DNA of 64,000 nt from G963662655 sp963665015 (GCA_963665015.2 CAXXSY010000004.1:310001-374000), one strand, 5' to 3'. Positions 1 through 8,888 are shown, numbered from the stretch's first letter. The notes: generated by a model not told the origin, from the letters alone. Numbers and translations: made by a program.

Positions 1-2271
1 TTCTTCGGCTTCCTTGCGCGAGATGTTCAGTTCGCCGGAAAGCCGGTTCGGGCCCATGCCGTAGAGGATGCCGAAGTTGATGACCTTGGCGTGCTTGCGG
101 TCGTCGGAGGTGACGTCGATCGGGTCCTTCTCGAAGATGATCGCCGCCGTCTGCCGATGGATGTCCTCTTTGTTGCGGAAGGCGTTGATGAGGTTTTCGT
201 CGCCGGACATGATCGCCGCCAGCCGCAGCTCGATCTGCGAGTAGTCACCCGCCAGAATGACGCAATCGTTCTTCTGCGGCACGAACGCCTTGCGGATTTC
301 CCTGCCGAGGTCGGTACGACTGGGGATGTTCTGCAAATTCGGGTTGCTGCTGGAGAGGCGTCCGGTGGAGGCGATGGTCTGGTTGAAGCTGGAGTGGATG
401 CGTCCGGTGTGCGGGTTGATCATCTTCGGTAGCGCGGTGGTGTAGGTGCTTTCCAGCTTGGTCAGCTTGCGGTATTCGATCAGCGTCCGCGCGATGTCAT
501 GTTCGCGCGCGAGTGTTTCCAGCACGCTGTTATCGGTGGAGAAGCCGGTTTTGGTCTTCTTTATCGGCTTGATGCCCATGTCCTGGAAGAGCACTTCCGC
601 GAGTTGCTTCGTCGAGTTGATATTGAACGGTTTTCCGGCGGATTCGAATATCTCTTTTTGCAGCTCCGCGATACGCTGCTGGGTCCTTTTCGATATGTCA
701 TCGAGGATGGATGTGTCGATATAGACGCCGTTCTCTTCCATGTCGGAGAGCACTTGAATGAGCGGCATCTCGATGTCGAAGAAGAGTTTTTCCAGCCCTA
801 TGTCGGCGAGACGTTTGCGATAGACGCGGAAGAGCCTGAGCGTGATATCGGCGTCCTCGGCGGCGTAGCGGCAGGCGTCCCGGGTGTCCGTCATGTCGAA
901 GGTCTCCTGGTTCTTGCCCTTGCCGATCAAGTCGGATATCGGGATCATGGGGTAGCCGAGTTCGCGCTGGGAGCAGCTATCGAGGCTGTTGCGCATCTCG
1001 CCCGGATCGAGCACGTAGGCCGCGACCATGGTGTCGAAGTGGATGTTCCCGATGGTCCATCCGGCGCGCTTCAGGACGTGCATGTCGTACTTGATGTTGT
1101 GCCCGACCAGCTTGCAACCCGCGAGCGCTTTTTTCAGACCGGCAAGCGTTTCGTCGAAATCGAGGTTGTCGGACATACTGTGCGCGACGGGCAGGTAGTA
1201 CGCCTTTTCCGGTTGCCAGCAGAGCGAGACGCCCACAAGCCGCGCCACCATGGGATCGGTCGAGGTGGTCTCGGTGTCGATGGCGACGATATCGTCGGAT
1301 GGGATGTCCTGTAAAAGTTTCTCGAATTTCTCGCGCGTGTCGATCAGGATCGATTCGAATTGCACGCCACTTTCCTGTGCGGGGGGCTGTTCTTCGCCGA
1401 AGAGATCGATCTCCTGCTGTCCCGCCACTTTCTTCAGGATCGATTTCAGCTCGTACTCCTGAAAGAACGGGATCGCTTTGTCGATATCGCCGCGTTTGAA
1501 GGGGAATTTCTGACGGTCGATCTCGATCCCGACATCGCGCACCATGCGAGCCAGTGTTTGGGACAGGAAGGCGTTGTCGCGATTCTCGACCAGTTTATCG
1601 CGGGTGCCCTGGGGCGTTACATCCTCGATATGTTCGTAGATGCTCTCGAGTGTACCGAAGTCGTTCAGCAGCTTGGCGGCGCCCTTCTTGCCGATGCCCT
1701 TGACGCCCGGGATGTTGTCCGCGGTGTCGCCCACCAGCGCGAGGTAATCGACGAACTGCTCCGGCGTGACGCCGTACTTCGCTTCGATCTCTTCGCGGCG
1801 TAGCGTTTCGTTTTTAAAGGGGTCGTACATCTCGATGTTGTCGTCGATGAGCTGCGCGTAGTCCTTGTCGCCGGTGACCAGCACGATCTCGAAGTCGTCG
1901 CGGCATTTCTCGGCGATGGTGGCGATCACGTCGTCGGCTTCAAATCCCGCTTTGGTGCAGGTGGTGAGCCCGACGGTGTCGAAGAAGTCGCGGATAGGCT
2001 GGATCTGTCCGACGAGGTCTTCGGGCATTTCGGGACGGTTCGCCTTGTAGTTTTCGTCCAGCTTGTGCCGGAAGGTCTTTTCCCGAAGGTCGAAGGAGAT
2101 GACGATGTTGTCGGTGTCGAAGGTGTCCAGTAGTTTGAGGAAGGTGTTGACGGTGCCGAAGATGGCGCTGGTGTTCTGTCCCTTGCTGTTGATGAGCGGA
2201 CGTTTGACAAAGGCGTAGTAGGTACGATAGATGATGGCGGTGCCGTCGATCAGGATCAGTTTCGGTTTCAT
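1..2271 (-). CDS. polA: DNA polymerase I, partial (C-terminus beyond window start)
   Basis: Replicative gap-filling and repair polymerase. Translated on the minus strand from ATG at 2271 (GGGAGCC just upstream), the protein opens with a 5'-nuclease domain (LILIDGTAIIYR; ADD and DKD metal-site words; helix-hairpin-helix GVKGIGKKGAAKLL). It continues with a 3'-5' exonuclease whose three motifs are intact (DTETT; VGHNIKYDM; YAAEDAD), so proofreading is expected. The polymerase core follows, with motif A (GDYSQIELR) and the O-helix (RKHAKVINFGILYGM, with Phe at the position that normally selects against dideoxynucleotides). There are 757 codons in the window; family members are about 900 residues, so motif C and the last ~150 residues are missing. 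A terminator hairpin sits only 15 nt upstream of the start codon. Confidence 0.97.
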   Translation of the reverse strand, partial: MKPKLILIDGTAIIYRTYYAFVKRPLINSKGQNTSAIFGTVNTFLKLLDTFDTDNIVISFDLREKTFRHKLDENYKANRPEMPEDLVGQIQPIRDFFDTVGLTTCTKAGFEADDVIATIAEKCRDDFEIVLVTGDKDYAQLIDDNIEMYDPFKNETLRREEIEAKYGVTPEQFVDYLALVGDTADNIPGVKGIGKKGAAKLLNDFGTLESIYEHIEDVTPQGTRDKLVENRDNAFLSQTLARMVRDVGIEIDRQKFPFKRGDIDKAIPFFQEYELKSILKKVAGQQEIDLFGEEQPPAQESGVQFESILIDTREKFEKLLQDIPSDDIVAIDTETTSTDPMVARLVGVSLCWQPEKAYYLPVAHSMSDNLDFDETLAGLKKALAGCKLVGHNIKYDMHVLKRAGWTIGNIHFDTMVAAYVLDPGEMRNSLDSCSQRELGYPMIPISDLIGKGKNQETFDMTDTRDACRYAAEDADITLRLFRVYRKRLADIGLEKLFFDIEMPLIQVLSDMEENGVYIDTSILDDISKRTQQRIAELQKEIFESAGKPFNINSTKQLAEVLFQDMGIKPIKKTKTGFSTDNSVLETLAREHDIARTLIEYRKLTKLESTYTTALPKMINPHTGRIHSSFNQTIASTGRLSSSNPNLQNIPSRTDLGREIRKAFVPQKNDCVILAGDYSQIELRLAAIMSGDENLINAFRNKEDIHRQTAAIIFEKDPIDVTSDDRKHAKVINFGILYGMGPNRLSGELNISRKEAEE

Positions 2272-2285
2272 GGTGGCTCCCTGAG

Positions 2286-2316
2286 AAAAAAGGCGGCTCC
2301 ATGAAGCGGAACCGCC
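2286..2316 (-). terminator. Intrinsic terminator at the end of the tdk-lspA operon, just before polA
   Basis: On the minus strand a 9-bp stem (GGCGGTTCC with GGAGCCGCC, one G-U pair) and a 7-nt loop are followed by six U. It lies 24 nt after the stop of the small membrane-protein gene and 15 nt before the polA ATG, so polA must depend on readthrough or on a promoter inside the upstream gene. Confidence 0.85.
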
Positions 2317-2339
2317 GTGATGGAAATTGCAAAAAAACC

Positions 2340-2639
2340 TTATCTCGCGATAACCTGGATCACGATCGTGACCAGCAGCGCGATGATGATGATATTGCTC
2401 CAGAGCAGGCGGTTTTTCAGATCGTCAAGCGCCTTACGGTTGTCGCTGATCTTGGTCTCGAGCTTCAGGATGAGATGTTCCACGGTTGAGAACTGCTCGG
2501 CGACGTCGGTCGCCTTTTTCAGGTTGCGGTTCATCTCGATGTCCTTGATCACGTGTTTGATCAGATCGAAAACCATGCTGACTATTTGCGCTACCCAGCC
2601 GGTGGCTGCCGGCGGTTTGCTTTTCTTGTCCTTTTTCAT
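2340..2639 (-). CDS. Small tail-anchored membrane protein of unknown function
   Basis: A 99-residue protein, not recognised as a named family. It has a Lys-rich N-terminus, an amphipathic helix, a charged heptad-like coiled-coil segment (about 45-75), and one hydrophobic C-terminal segment (about 79-97, SNIIIIALLVTIVIQV) ending at the C-terminus, i.e. a probable tail anchor with a cytosolic coiled coil. AAGAGG lies 7 nt before the ATG. It follows the PorV-like gene by 15 nt and is the last gene before the operon terminator. Confidence 0.7.
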   Translation of the reverse strand: MKKDKKSKPPAATGWVAQIVSMVFDLIKHVIKDIEMNRNLKKATDVAEQFSTVEHLILKLETKISDNRKALDDLKNRLLWSNIIIIALLVTIVIQVIAR

Positions 2640-2654
2640 GCGTTACCTCTTACC

Positions 2655-3527
2655 TTAGAAGTTGAAGCCGATCCCGAAATGGTGGGTATCGTCCAGGACG
2701 CTGTGTGTCTGGTAGGCGTAATCGACCAGAACCTTGTAAACCTCGATGCCAATACCCGCGCTGTACATGGTCGGGTCATCCTGCACACCCATGCGGATGG
2801 AGAGGATGTCGAAGAGGATCGCTTCCACGCCGGCGTGGAACTCGGTCGTGCTCTCGCCGGTATCGGAAGGCGTGTTGAAGGTCTTCTTGACATCGAGCGA
2901 GGTGGTAACGCCGGTGTAGGGAACATAGGCGATACCGAGGGTCATCTCGGACGGCAGTTCGTGGTCTTCGTTCTCGCCGACACGCGGGTTGTTGATGTTG
3001 GTAACGGCGAACGCCAGCCTGGTGCGCGTGTGCAGCACGGCCGTGGCGCCAAGATTGAATCCGAAGGCGGTGCAGTTGCTGAACCGGTCGATGGCGAGAT
3101 GGTAGAGATTGGCGGTATAGCCCACGTGCAACTGGGAGTGGACATCCTTCAGAAGCGTGAAGGAGTGCGCCAGGGAGAAGGTTTTCTCGCTCATGAGGTT
3201 CTTGTCCATGTAATCGACATCCATACCGGCGTAGCCGAATCCGACCCGTCCGTATGTGTCGGGAAGGTCCCACGACGCGTCGAAGACTGTCAGCACCTGG
3301 AAATCGTTTCCGAACATCTTGGTGTATCCGGCCTTGAACTGGTTCGATCCGAGTGACAGTCCGGCGGGATTGTAGAAGATCGCGTCCGAGTCGTCGGAGA
3401 TGGCGCAGTAGGTTCCGCCCATGGCGCGAGCCCTGACCGAGGGTTCGTATTCATCGAAAACACCGTGAAGCCCCGGGATGATCGTAATGATTACGGCGAT
3501 GATTGCAATGACATTCCTGATTTTCAT
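2655..3527 (-). CDS. PorV/UPF0164-like outer-membrane beta-barrel protein
   Basis: 290 residues with an N-terminal signal peptide (hydrophobic stretch 5-22). The first mature segment has the FadL/PorV-type signature: SVRARAMGG, AISDDSDAIFYNPAGL. The rest is alternating hydrophobic/aromatic strands ending in an aromatic residue (FGIGFNF), the usual ending of barrel proteins recognised by the Bam complex. In type IX secretion systems PorV shuttles cargo to the surface attachment complex; here several secreted proteins have sorting-type tails, so a related role is possible but is inference. It lies 9 nt after the OB-fold/FlgD-like gene and could receive it as cargo. Confidence 0.75.
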   Translation of the reverse strand: MKIRNVIAIIAVIITIIPGLHGVFDEYEPSVRARAMGGTYCAISDDSDAIFYNPAGLSLGSNQFKAGYTKMFGNDFQVLTVFDASWDLPDTYGRVGFGYAGMDVDYMDKNLMSEKTFSLAHSFTLLKDVHSQLHVGYTANLYHLAIDRFSNCTAFGFNLGATAVLHTRTRLAFAVTNINNPRVGENEDHELPSEMTLGIAYVPYTGVTTSLDVKKTFNTPSDTGESTTEFHAGVEAILFDILSIRMGVQDDPTMYSAGIGIEVYKVLVDYAYQTHSVLDDTHHFGIGFNF

Positions 3528-3536
3528 ATCGAACCC

Positions 3537-5501
3537 CTATTTAAGCGGAGCGCCGATTACGACGGGCGCTTTCGCGGTTTTCTTCTTGCCTGTTTCGGTT
3601 TCGGTCACTTCCAGATGGACGATGTAGAGCCCCAGAGGCAGGATGTTCCGGGCGCGGTTTTTACCGTCCCATTCGTAGCGACATATCTCGCCGTCCCATT
3701 CGTCGTCCCCGTTGTAATCGCCGTCCGGGAACAGGAAGTTCTTGGCGGTGTGAACCAGCCGTCCGGACGAGCTGTAGATTCGGATGATCGCCTTGTCGTT
3801 CTCCTTGGACAGGAAATCGATGGGGATCGTCTCTCCCGCGTAGGGATTGAACGGCGTCGGTGGAATCTTCAGCAGCGCCTTGTGGGATTTGACGGGGTAG
3901 GTATATTCCAGGCTCATCTCTTCGTTGCCGGGATAATCCCAGGTTGCATTGCCGTACTCGTCGTAGGCGACAATCTGTGCAAAGACGGTCGTGCCGGAAG
4001 ATTGCCCCGGGATCGTTCCGGTGTATCGGGTCGAGTCGGCGTAGGTGGTGTCGCGGACCAGTGCCACGTAGTAGCTGTCCGAATTGTAATCGCGCTGATA
4101 CTGGATGTACTGCTCGGTCAGCATACCGTCGGTGTCCCATATATTGACGCCGATTTCGAGCCCCTCACCAACCTCCGGGTAGTTGTAGTTTTCCAGGTCG
4201 TAAACGATCGGAGCCCTTGGGGCTACGACAACCTCGATTTCCTCGGATTGGATTTCGTTGTCCGTGTCGTCGATCGCGCGAATCTGGAAGATGTAGTTGT
4301 CGGCCAGTTCGGTGAGATCGGTCATGGGCGGGAGGTCGCCTTCGTACCAGTCGTTTCCGTCAGGATTCAGCACGATCATTGTATCCAGCTTGGTCCAGCT
4401 CGTCAGCCCGAAATAAGCGCTTACCTGCGCGATTTCTCCGACTTCGTCGATCACCTTCGCGCGGATGGTGATTGGTTCGTCGTTGAACGGATAATCGATG
4501 AAATTGTATTCGTCGGTGCTGAACGAGTAGAACTCGAAGCTGTCGATGTACGGCACGCCGGAGAAAACGGAAATGTTCATGAAATCGCTTTGCATGATCA
4601 TCGATCCGGCGGCGTTCATTCCGATAAATACGAACACGTAGTTGTCCGATTGGTCGGTCAGTGTATCGAGCGAGGGAACGACGGCTTCGAATCCGCGATC
4701 CACGCCTTCGATCGGTGTCATCGTCATGGGATGAAACTGTTGATCGCTTTCGAGCGCGTATCGAAGCTCGACGGAAGCAATTTCTTCGGGCCACTCCACG
4801 CGAATCTTCACGGTGATCTCGTCTTCGGCATAGATCGTTTCCGGCAGAATGATGGACGAGAGCGGTGTGAAGTCTTCCTCGTATGCGGGTAAAAGCTGCG
4901 CGGCGTTGTTGTACGAGCCGATAATGCCTTTGCCGACGATGGATTCACCGACGGTTATGTCGGGATCGATATCGCAGGAGTCCCAGAGCCGATAGACCAG
5001 TTCCTGTCCGTCTTCGTTTTCCAGCGTGACGTTCAGTCCGCCGCCGGCGCTGTAGGCATCGGTTACCAAGCCGTAGAACCAGGTCATGGTGCCTTCCCAG
5101 AGCTGGTAGTTGTCGATCTCCTCCCAGGTCAGGTCGGTCATCGGGATGAGGTTGCCGGTCGAGATGACCTCGTAGTCGAAGTCGGTGATCTCGGTGGTAC
5201 CGTTGTACTCTTCGATCGTACCGGTGATTTGCAGCCGGGTTCCGCGAACGAAATCGCGTTCGTAGGCATTGGTGATATCGTAGTCGAACGCCTGAATGCC
5301 TTTGCCCGATTCGTCCTGCACATACGCTTGCAGCCGGTCGTCGCGTAGTTTGCCGACGCCGATGGTGACGATACCTTCGATCGTTACCTCTTCGCCGTTA
5401 TAGTCGTTGATGTTTTCCTGAATTTCCGCGATCGTCGTGATATCCTGCGCCATGAGCAACATGGGCACGACAATCAGCAACGTCATGAATAGTTTCTTCA
5501 T
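3537..5501 (-). CDS. Secreted OB-fold protein with FlgD-like C-terminal sorting domain
   Basis: 654 residues with a signal peptide at 1-18. Residues ~20-120 look like an OB-fold of the secreted nucleic-acid-binding type (ITTIAEIQENI, NGEEVTIEGIVT, GKGIQAFDYD, GTRLQITGTI). The middle is a set of Ig-like beta domains (about 210-540). The C-terminal ~110 residues form a FlgD-like Ig unit with the PTPFNPYAGE word and the RIYSSSGRLVHT strand, matching the sorting domains of other secreted proteins in this window. It ends in VVIGAPLK rather than a short basic end. Its ATG overlaps the lspA stop by one base (TAATG) and is preceded by GGAGGAG, so it is co-transcribed with lspA. The substrate is unknown. 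Confidence 0.75.
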   Translation of the reverse strand: MKKLFMTLLIVVPMLLMAQDITTIAEIQENINDYNGEEVTIEGIVTIGVGKLRDDRLQAYVQDESGKGIQAFDYDITNAYERDFVRGTRLQITGTIEEYNGTTEITDFDYEVISTGNLIPMTDLTWEEIDNYQLWEGTMTWFYGLVTDAYSAGGGLNVTLENEDGQELVYRLWDSCDIDPDITVGESIVGKGIIGSYNNAAQLLPAYEEDFTPLSSIILPETIYAEDEITVKIRVEWPEEIASVELRYALESDQQFHPMTMTPIEGVDRGFEAVVPSLDTLTDQSDNYVFVFIGMNAAGSMIMQSDFMNISVFSGVPYIDSFEFYSFSTDEYNFIDYPFNDEPITIRAKVIDEVGEIAQVSAYFGLTSWTKLDTMIVLNPDGNDWYEGDLPPMTDLTELADNYIFQIRAIDDTDNEIQSEEIEVVVAPRAPIVYDLENYNYPEVGEGLEIGVNIWDTDGMLTEQYIQYQRDYNSDSYYVALVRDTTYADSTRYTGTIPGQSSGTTVFAQIVAYDEYGNATWDYPGNEEMSLEYTYPVKSHKALLKIPPTPFNPYAGETIPIDFLSKENDKAIIRIYSSSGRLVHTAKNFLFPDGDYNGDDEWDGEICRYEWDGKNRARNILPLGLYIVHLEVTETETGKKKTAKAPVVIGAPLK

Positions 5502-5998
5502 TACTCCTCCCCGGATCGGGTCTCTATCTTTTTCTCAAAAAACACAATATATATGATGTATAATGTTATCGCGATCACGATCGAGCTGTCGGCGACGTTG
5601 AACACCGGCCACCGCTCCATGATAAAATCAGGGAAATCGCTGTCCAGAAAATCGGTAACTTTTCCGTAGATCACGCGGTCGATCAGGTTTCCCAACGCGC
5701 CGCCCAGGATCATGGCAAAACATATCTTCGGCACGATCTGATCCTGCTTGTACAAGAGATAGACGATGAGCGCCGAGGCCAGGATACCCACCGCGGTCAG
5801 TATCCAGCGGTCCGTCTGAATCGATCCGGTGGACATGCTGAAAGCCGCACCGGTGTTGGTCACGTAGCGCAGACGAAAGAGGTCGCCGAAAACGGGAACG
5901 ATCTGCCGGATTTCCATCGTGGCGCGGATGACGATCTTGCTGATCTGATCCAGCAGAATCACCAGCGCGGTGATGATCAGGAAATGCCAGTTCTTCAT
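5501..5998 (-). CDS. lspA: Lipoprotein signal peptidase (signal peptidase II)
   Basis: Aspartic membrane peptidase that removes the signal peptide of prolipoproteins after diacylglyceryl transfer. From ATG 5998 the protein is 165 residues, typical for the family, with four hydrophobic segments. The conserved NTGAAFS word is at 48-54. The two catalytic aspartates are D107 (GGALGNLIDRV) and D137 (VFNVADSSI). A longer in-frame reading from 6097 exists, but 5998 overlaps the preceding zinc-finger gene stop as ATGA and gives the expected N-terminus (MKNWHFLIITALVILLDQISK begins with the family DQ.SK word). Lipoprotein clients are encoded nearby (14657, 38017). Confidence 0.96.
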   Translation of the reverse strand: MKNWHFLIITALVILLDQISKIVIRATMEIRQIVPVFGDLFRLRYVTNTGAAFSMSTGSIQTDRWILTAVGILASALIVYLLYKQDQIVPKICFAMILGGALGNLIDRVIYGKVTDFLDSDFPDFIMERWPVFNVADSSIVIAITLYIIYIVFFEKKIETRSGEE

Positions 5999-6390
5999 CT
6001 GCCGTTCTTTCTCTTCTCTTCTTTGGCTTTGCACTCGATGCACGTTTTCGCCCAGGGAATGATTTTCATTCGTGCGGGCGGGATTTCGCAGCCGCATATT
6101 TCGCAGATGCCGTAGGTGCGTTCGTAAATTCGTTTCAGCGCCTGATTGATCTTCTTGAGCTTCTCCTGCTCCTGTTCCAGCAGGTAGGTCTCTTTCTCGT
6201 ACTGATCCGTATCGGTTCCCTGATCGGCTTGATGGTAGGCGAAGGACGACGAATCGCCGGAGCCGTTCTTTATTCCCTTTTTCTGCCGGTCGTTGATTTC
6301 TCCGATGATGCGGAGCGTCTCTTCCTTCTCCTGCATAAGATTCTCTTCGTACTGCTTCAGCTTCTCGTTACTCAGACTCTTTGCCGTCAT
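5995..6390 (-). CDS. TraR/DksA-family C4 zinc-finger protein (YteA type)
   Basis: 131 residues: an N-terminal helical hairpin, then the YHQADQGTDTDQYEKE segment typical of YteA-like members, and a C-terminal four-cysteine zinc finger (CEIC ... CIEC). DksA-family proteins bind the RNA polymerase secondary channel; the acidic tip of canonical DksA is not obvious, so a direct ppGpp cofactor role is unproven. Start 6390 is chosen because AAAAAAGGA lies 6 nt upstream; the in-frame ATG at 6408 contains that SD. The gene starts inside the end of the purine nucleoside phosphorylase gene (23-nt overlap) and its stop overlaps the lspA ATG. Confidence 0.88.
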   Translation of the reverse strand: MTAKSLSNEKLKQYEENLMQEKEETLRIIGEINDRQKKGIKNGSGDSSSFAYHQADQGTDTDQYEKETYLLEQEQEKLKKINQALKRIYERTYGICEICGCEIPPARMKIIPWAKTCIECKAKEEKRKNGR

Positions 6391-7219
6391 GGACAATCCT
6401 TTTTTCATTCGTTAGAGAGATCATCCCCTTGATCAGGGTCTTCAGGTTGTCGGAAGCCTTTCCGGCATGCTCGCGGATTTCTTCCTGGGAGTGCGACCGG
6501 CTGTGGAACATGTTGCTGTAGTTGGTCACAACGGAAATCCCCAGTATGTTCAGACCGCACTGGACACCGACAATAACCTCGGGAACGGTGGACATACCGA
6601 CCAGGTCTGCGCCCAGACGGGATATCATCCGGCATTCCGCCGCTGTCTCGAGGCTGGGTCCGCTCACGGCGGCATAAACGCCCTGATGGACTTTGATATT
6701 GTTCTGCTGCGCGACATGCACCGCGCATGCTATCATTTCGTGGTTGTAAGGCTGGTGGAGGCTGGGGAAACGCTCGCCGGGAACTTTCTCCGGCGGTCCG
6801 ATCAGCGGATTGGTGCCCATCAGGTTGATGTGGTCTTCCAGCAGTACGATCGAGCCCGGGCCCATCTCTTCGTTCAGGCTGCCCGCGGCGTTGGTGATGA
6901 TCAGATTCCGGATACCCAGTGCCTGGATGACGCGGATCGGATAGGTGATCTGGCTCATGGGATAGCCTTCGTAGTAATGCAGCCGCCCCTGCAGGAAGAG
7001 GACATCCCTGCCCTCGAGGCAGGAGAAGACCATCCGCCCCTTGTGCGAGGGTGCGGTGGAGCGTGCGAATCCCGGGATGTTACCGTAGGGGAATTCGGCG
7101 AGAACGCTGCCGGAATCCGCCAGGTCGTTCAAGCCTGTTCCGAGAATAACTGCCAGTATGGGATTACTACGTACTCTCGTTCTGAGATATTGTATTGTTT
7201 CCTGTATCTGTTTTTTCAT
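6368..7219 (-). CDS. punA: Purine nucleoside phosphorylase (trimeric PNP-I type)
   Basis: Phosphorolysis of inosine/guanosine or deoxy forms to free base and (deoxy)ribose-1-phosphate, purine salvage. 283 residues, the normal size. Phosphate-site words ILGTGLNDL and APSHKGR are present, with the catalytic-histidine segment GRLHYYEGY, NAAGSL, the base-site segment VSGPSLETAAE, GADLVGMSTVPE and the purine-binding Asn in VTNYSNM. Methylthioadenosine phosphorylases have Asp at that last position, so PNP is favoured. The start overlaps the end of the divIVA-like gene by 53 nt, with AAGAGAA upstream. It pairs functionally with tdk in the same operon (nucleoside salvage). Confidence 0.93.
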   Translation of the reverse strand: MKKQIQETIQYLRTRVRSNPILAVILGTGLNDLADSGSVLAEFPYGNIPGFARSTAPSHKGRMVFSCLEGRDVLFLQGRLHYYEGYPMSQITYPIRVIQALGIRNLIITNAAGSLNEEMGPGSIVLLEDHINLMGTNPLIGPPEKVPGERFPSLHQPYNHEMIACAVHVAQQNNIKVHQGVYAAVSGPSLETAAECRMISRLGADLVGMSTVPEVIVGVQCGLNILGISVVTNYSNMFHSRSHSQEEIREHAGKASDNLKTLIKGMISLTNEKRIVHDGKESE

Positions 7220-7784
7220 TCGTTTTCTCTTGTTCGGGTGAGTAGCGTACTTTTTTGGCCCGCTCGAAGTGCTGGTCCATCTCGTCTTCCATTTCCTTGT
7301 TCAGGATGGTGCTCTTGGTGATCTTGTCGAGCATGTCTTCCAGCTCCGCTCTGTATTGAGAGAGGAACTGCTTCTTCTCGCCCTTGATCTCCTTGTACTT
7401 GCGATCGAGAACTTCCAGGTAACGGTGGGCTTCTTCAATAGTCTTCTTCGCTTCCAGTTCGGCGTTTCGCAGGATCCTTTCGGCTTCTTTCTTGGCGGAA
7501 GCGATGATCTCGGTCTTAGTCTGCTCGGCGATGATCAGGGTGCGACTGATGAGGTCTTCGGTAGCTTTGGGTTTTTCTTCGATAATTGGCTGCGGTTTGG
7601 GAGCGGGACGCGGCTCTTCCCGAATCTCGGGTTCCTTCTTCTCGACCCTGGATGCCAGCAGGTCTTCCATCTGCGCGGAAACGATCTCCAGAAATTCGCG
7701 GACTTCTTCTTTCTTGTATCCGGCGAGTCCGGTTGGAAATTCCTTGTGTCGAATATCGACAGGGGTTAATTCCAGTTTTTCCAT
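7167..7784 (-). CDS. divIVA: DivIVA-domain coiled-coil protein
   Basis: 205 residues from ATG 7784, which has a perfect GGGAGG 5 nt upstream; an earlier in-frame ATG at 7802 is disfavoured. The N-terminus is the DivIVA lipid-binding head (LTPVDIRHKEFPTGLAGYKK, then EEVREFLEIVSAQMEDLL). A Pro/Glu-rich linker (~60-85) leads to a long coiled coil (~90-190) and a polar tail. DivIVA proteins sense membrane curvature and organise poles/septa. The divIVA-yggT adjacency is the common cell-division arrangement. Outside Gram-positives the exact role is less certain. Confidence 0.9.
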   Translation of the reverse strand: MEKLELTPVDIRHKEFPTGLAGYKKEEVREFLEIVSAQMEDLLASRVEKKEPEIREEPRPAPKPQPIIEEKPKATEDLISRTLIIAEQTKTEIIASAKKEAERILRNAELEAKKTIEEAHRYLEVLDRKYKEIKGEKKQFLSQYRAELEDMLDKITKSTILNKEMEDEMDQHFERAKKVRYSPEQEKTNEKTDTGNNTISQNEST

Positions 7785-7804
7785 ACTACCTCCCAAAGGC
7801 ATTG

Positions 7805-8068
7805 TTAAAATGGAGCGACTCCGCCGCGCAGCAAGCCGCGCAGGAACTGGATGACCAGGATGATCACCAGCGGAGAGAAGTCGATCCCCATATTCGGCAT
7901 GATCCGAAACAGTGTCTCGCGTACCGGACGCATGATCGGATCGGTTATGTTGACCAGAAACCGATAGAGCGGGTTGCTCGGATGCGGCGAGAACCAGGAG
8001 ACCAGCGCTCGTACGATGATGACAATCTCGTACAACATCAGGATTCTGTCAACGATCCCGAAGATCAT
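7805..8068 (-). CDS. YggT-family integral membrane protein
   Basis: 87 residues with two hydrophobic segments (about 1-22 and 65-82) and the family core VRALVSWFSPHPSNPLYRF and TDPIMRPVRE. Start 8068 is chosen from GAGGTTTGGG directly upstream; it overlaps the end of tdk by 20 nt. An upstream extension to 8128 lies inside tdk and lacks family similarity. YggT proteins are often next to divIVA and cell-division genes, as here; molecular role unknown. Confidence 0.9.
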   Translation of the reverse strand: MIFGIVDRILMLYEIVIIVRALVSWFSPHPSNPLYRFLVNITDPIMRPVRETLFRIMPNMGIDFSPLVIILVIQFLRGLLRGGVAPF

Positions 8069-8624
8069 CCCAAACCTCGTGGCAGTTCCGGCAGCGCGCT
8101 TCGTAGATGTTGTCCGCACCCACGACAATCTGCTCTTTATCGTGACTCAGGCGTTGCGTCCTCCCGGCGGGATTCCCGCATTTGACGCAAATCGCCTGCA
8201 ACTTCGTGACATAATCGGCAATCGCCAGCAGGTGCGGCATCGGGCCGAACGGCTTGCCGCGGTAGTCCATGTCCAGTCCCGCCAGGATGACCCGCTTGCC
8301 CTGATCGGCGAGCTCCGAAACCAGCGAGATCACGCCTTCGTCGAAGAACTGCACTTCGTCGATGGCGATGACCTGCACGTCCGACTCGAGTTGGGAGCGG
8401 ATATCGGCGGTGTCCGTCACCAGGAGGGACGGCAGCTTCATCTGGCTGTGTGAAACGACATATTCGTCCGCATAGCGATTGTCAAGTGATGGCTTGAAAA
8501 CCTGGATTTTCTGACGGGCGTATTGCGTTCGACGCACCCTGCGGATCAGTTCCTCGGATTTTCCGCTGAACATTCCGCCGCAGATGATCTCGATCCAGCC
8601 TGTTTTCTGTGTAATTATGTTCAT
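8049..8624 (-). CDS. tdk: Thymidine kinase (type II)
   Basis: ATP-dependent phosphorylation of thymidine to dTMP, salvage. 191 residues, normal length. It has the P-loop GGMFSGKSEEL, DEVQFF carrying Walker-B/catalytic residues, the lasso region KRVILAGLDMDYRGKPFGPM, and a structural zinc site (CVKCGNPAGR and CRNCH). It is the first gene of the long minus-strand operon and has a good promoter 23 nt upstream (8647-8674). Confidence 0.96.
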   Translation of the reverse strand: MNIITQKTGWIEIICGGMFSGKSEELIRRVRRTQYARQKIQVFKPSLDNRYADEYVVSHSQMKLPSLLVTDTADIRSQLESDVQVIAIDEVQFFDEGVISLVSELADQGKRVILAGLDMDYRGKPFGPMPHLLAIADYVTKLQAICVKCGNPAGRTQRLSHDKEQIVVGADNIYEARCRNCHEVWDDLRDR

Positions 8625-8646
8625 ATCTCAAAATACTCCGCCGACA

Positions 8647-8674
8647 TTTATCGATGGTCAATATGATGTGTCAA
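8647..8674 (-). promoter_or_regulatory. Promoter of the tdk operon
   Basis: Minus-strand TTGACA (8674-8669), 16-nt spacer, GATAAA (8652-8647). The -35 lies 50 nt before the tdk ATG. The surrounding 8625-8888 divergent region holds only this and the opposing promoter. Confidence 0.65.
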
Positions 8675-8837
8675 TTTATTTTCGGTGCTTGTCCCGGCGA
8701 CAACACGTGCGCGGCTGCTTCCGCTCGTATATCTCTACCGCGCGGCTATGATCCGGAACCAAAGGCATGATCCGTTATCACGCACGATTCTTTATGCTCG
8801 TTCAACGATGTTCGGGTTTGTTCGAGCTTAAATTTAC

Positions 8838-8863
8838 TTGACATGGGATTGCGTAGTATATCT
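8838..8863 (+). promoter_or_regulatory. Likely promoter of the 8889 gene
   Basis: TTGACA at 8838-8843, 51 nt before the start codon. No good -10 at 17 nt; the best TA-rich word is TATATC at about 8858. Supported mainly by the recurrent position of TTGACA in this window. Confidence 0.4.
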
Positions 8864-8888
8864 TCTTCTTTTAAATAAGGGAGGCTTT

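Noticed and set aside
3465..4892. Antisense frame opposite the OB-fold/FlgD gene
   Set aside because: Composition-driven shadow without start signal; the minus-strand protein has signal peptide, domains and operon overlap.
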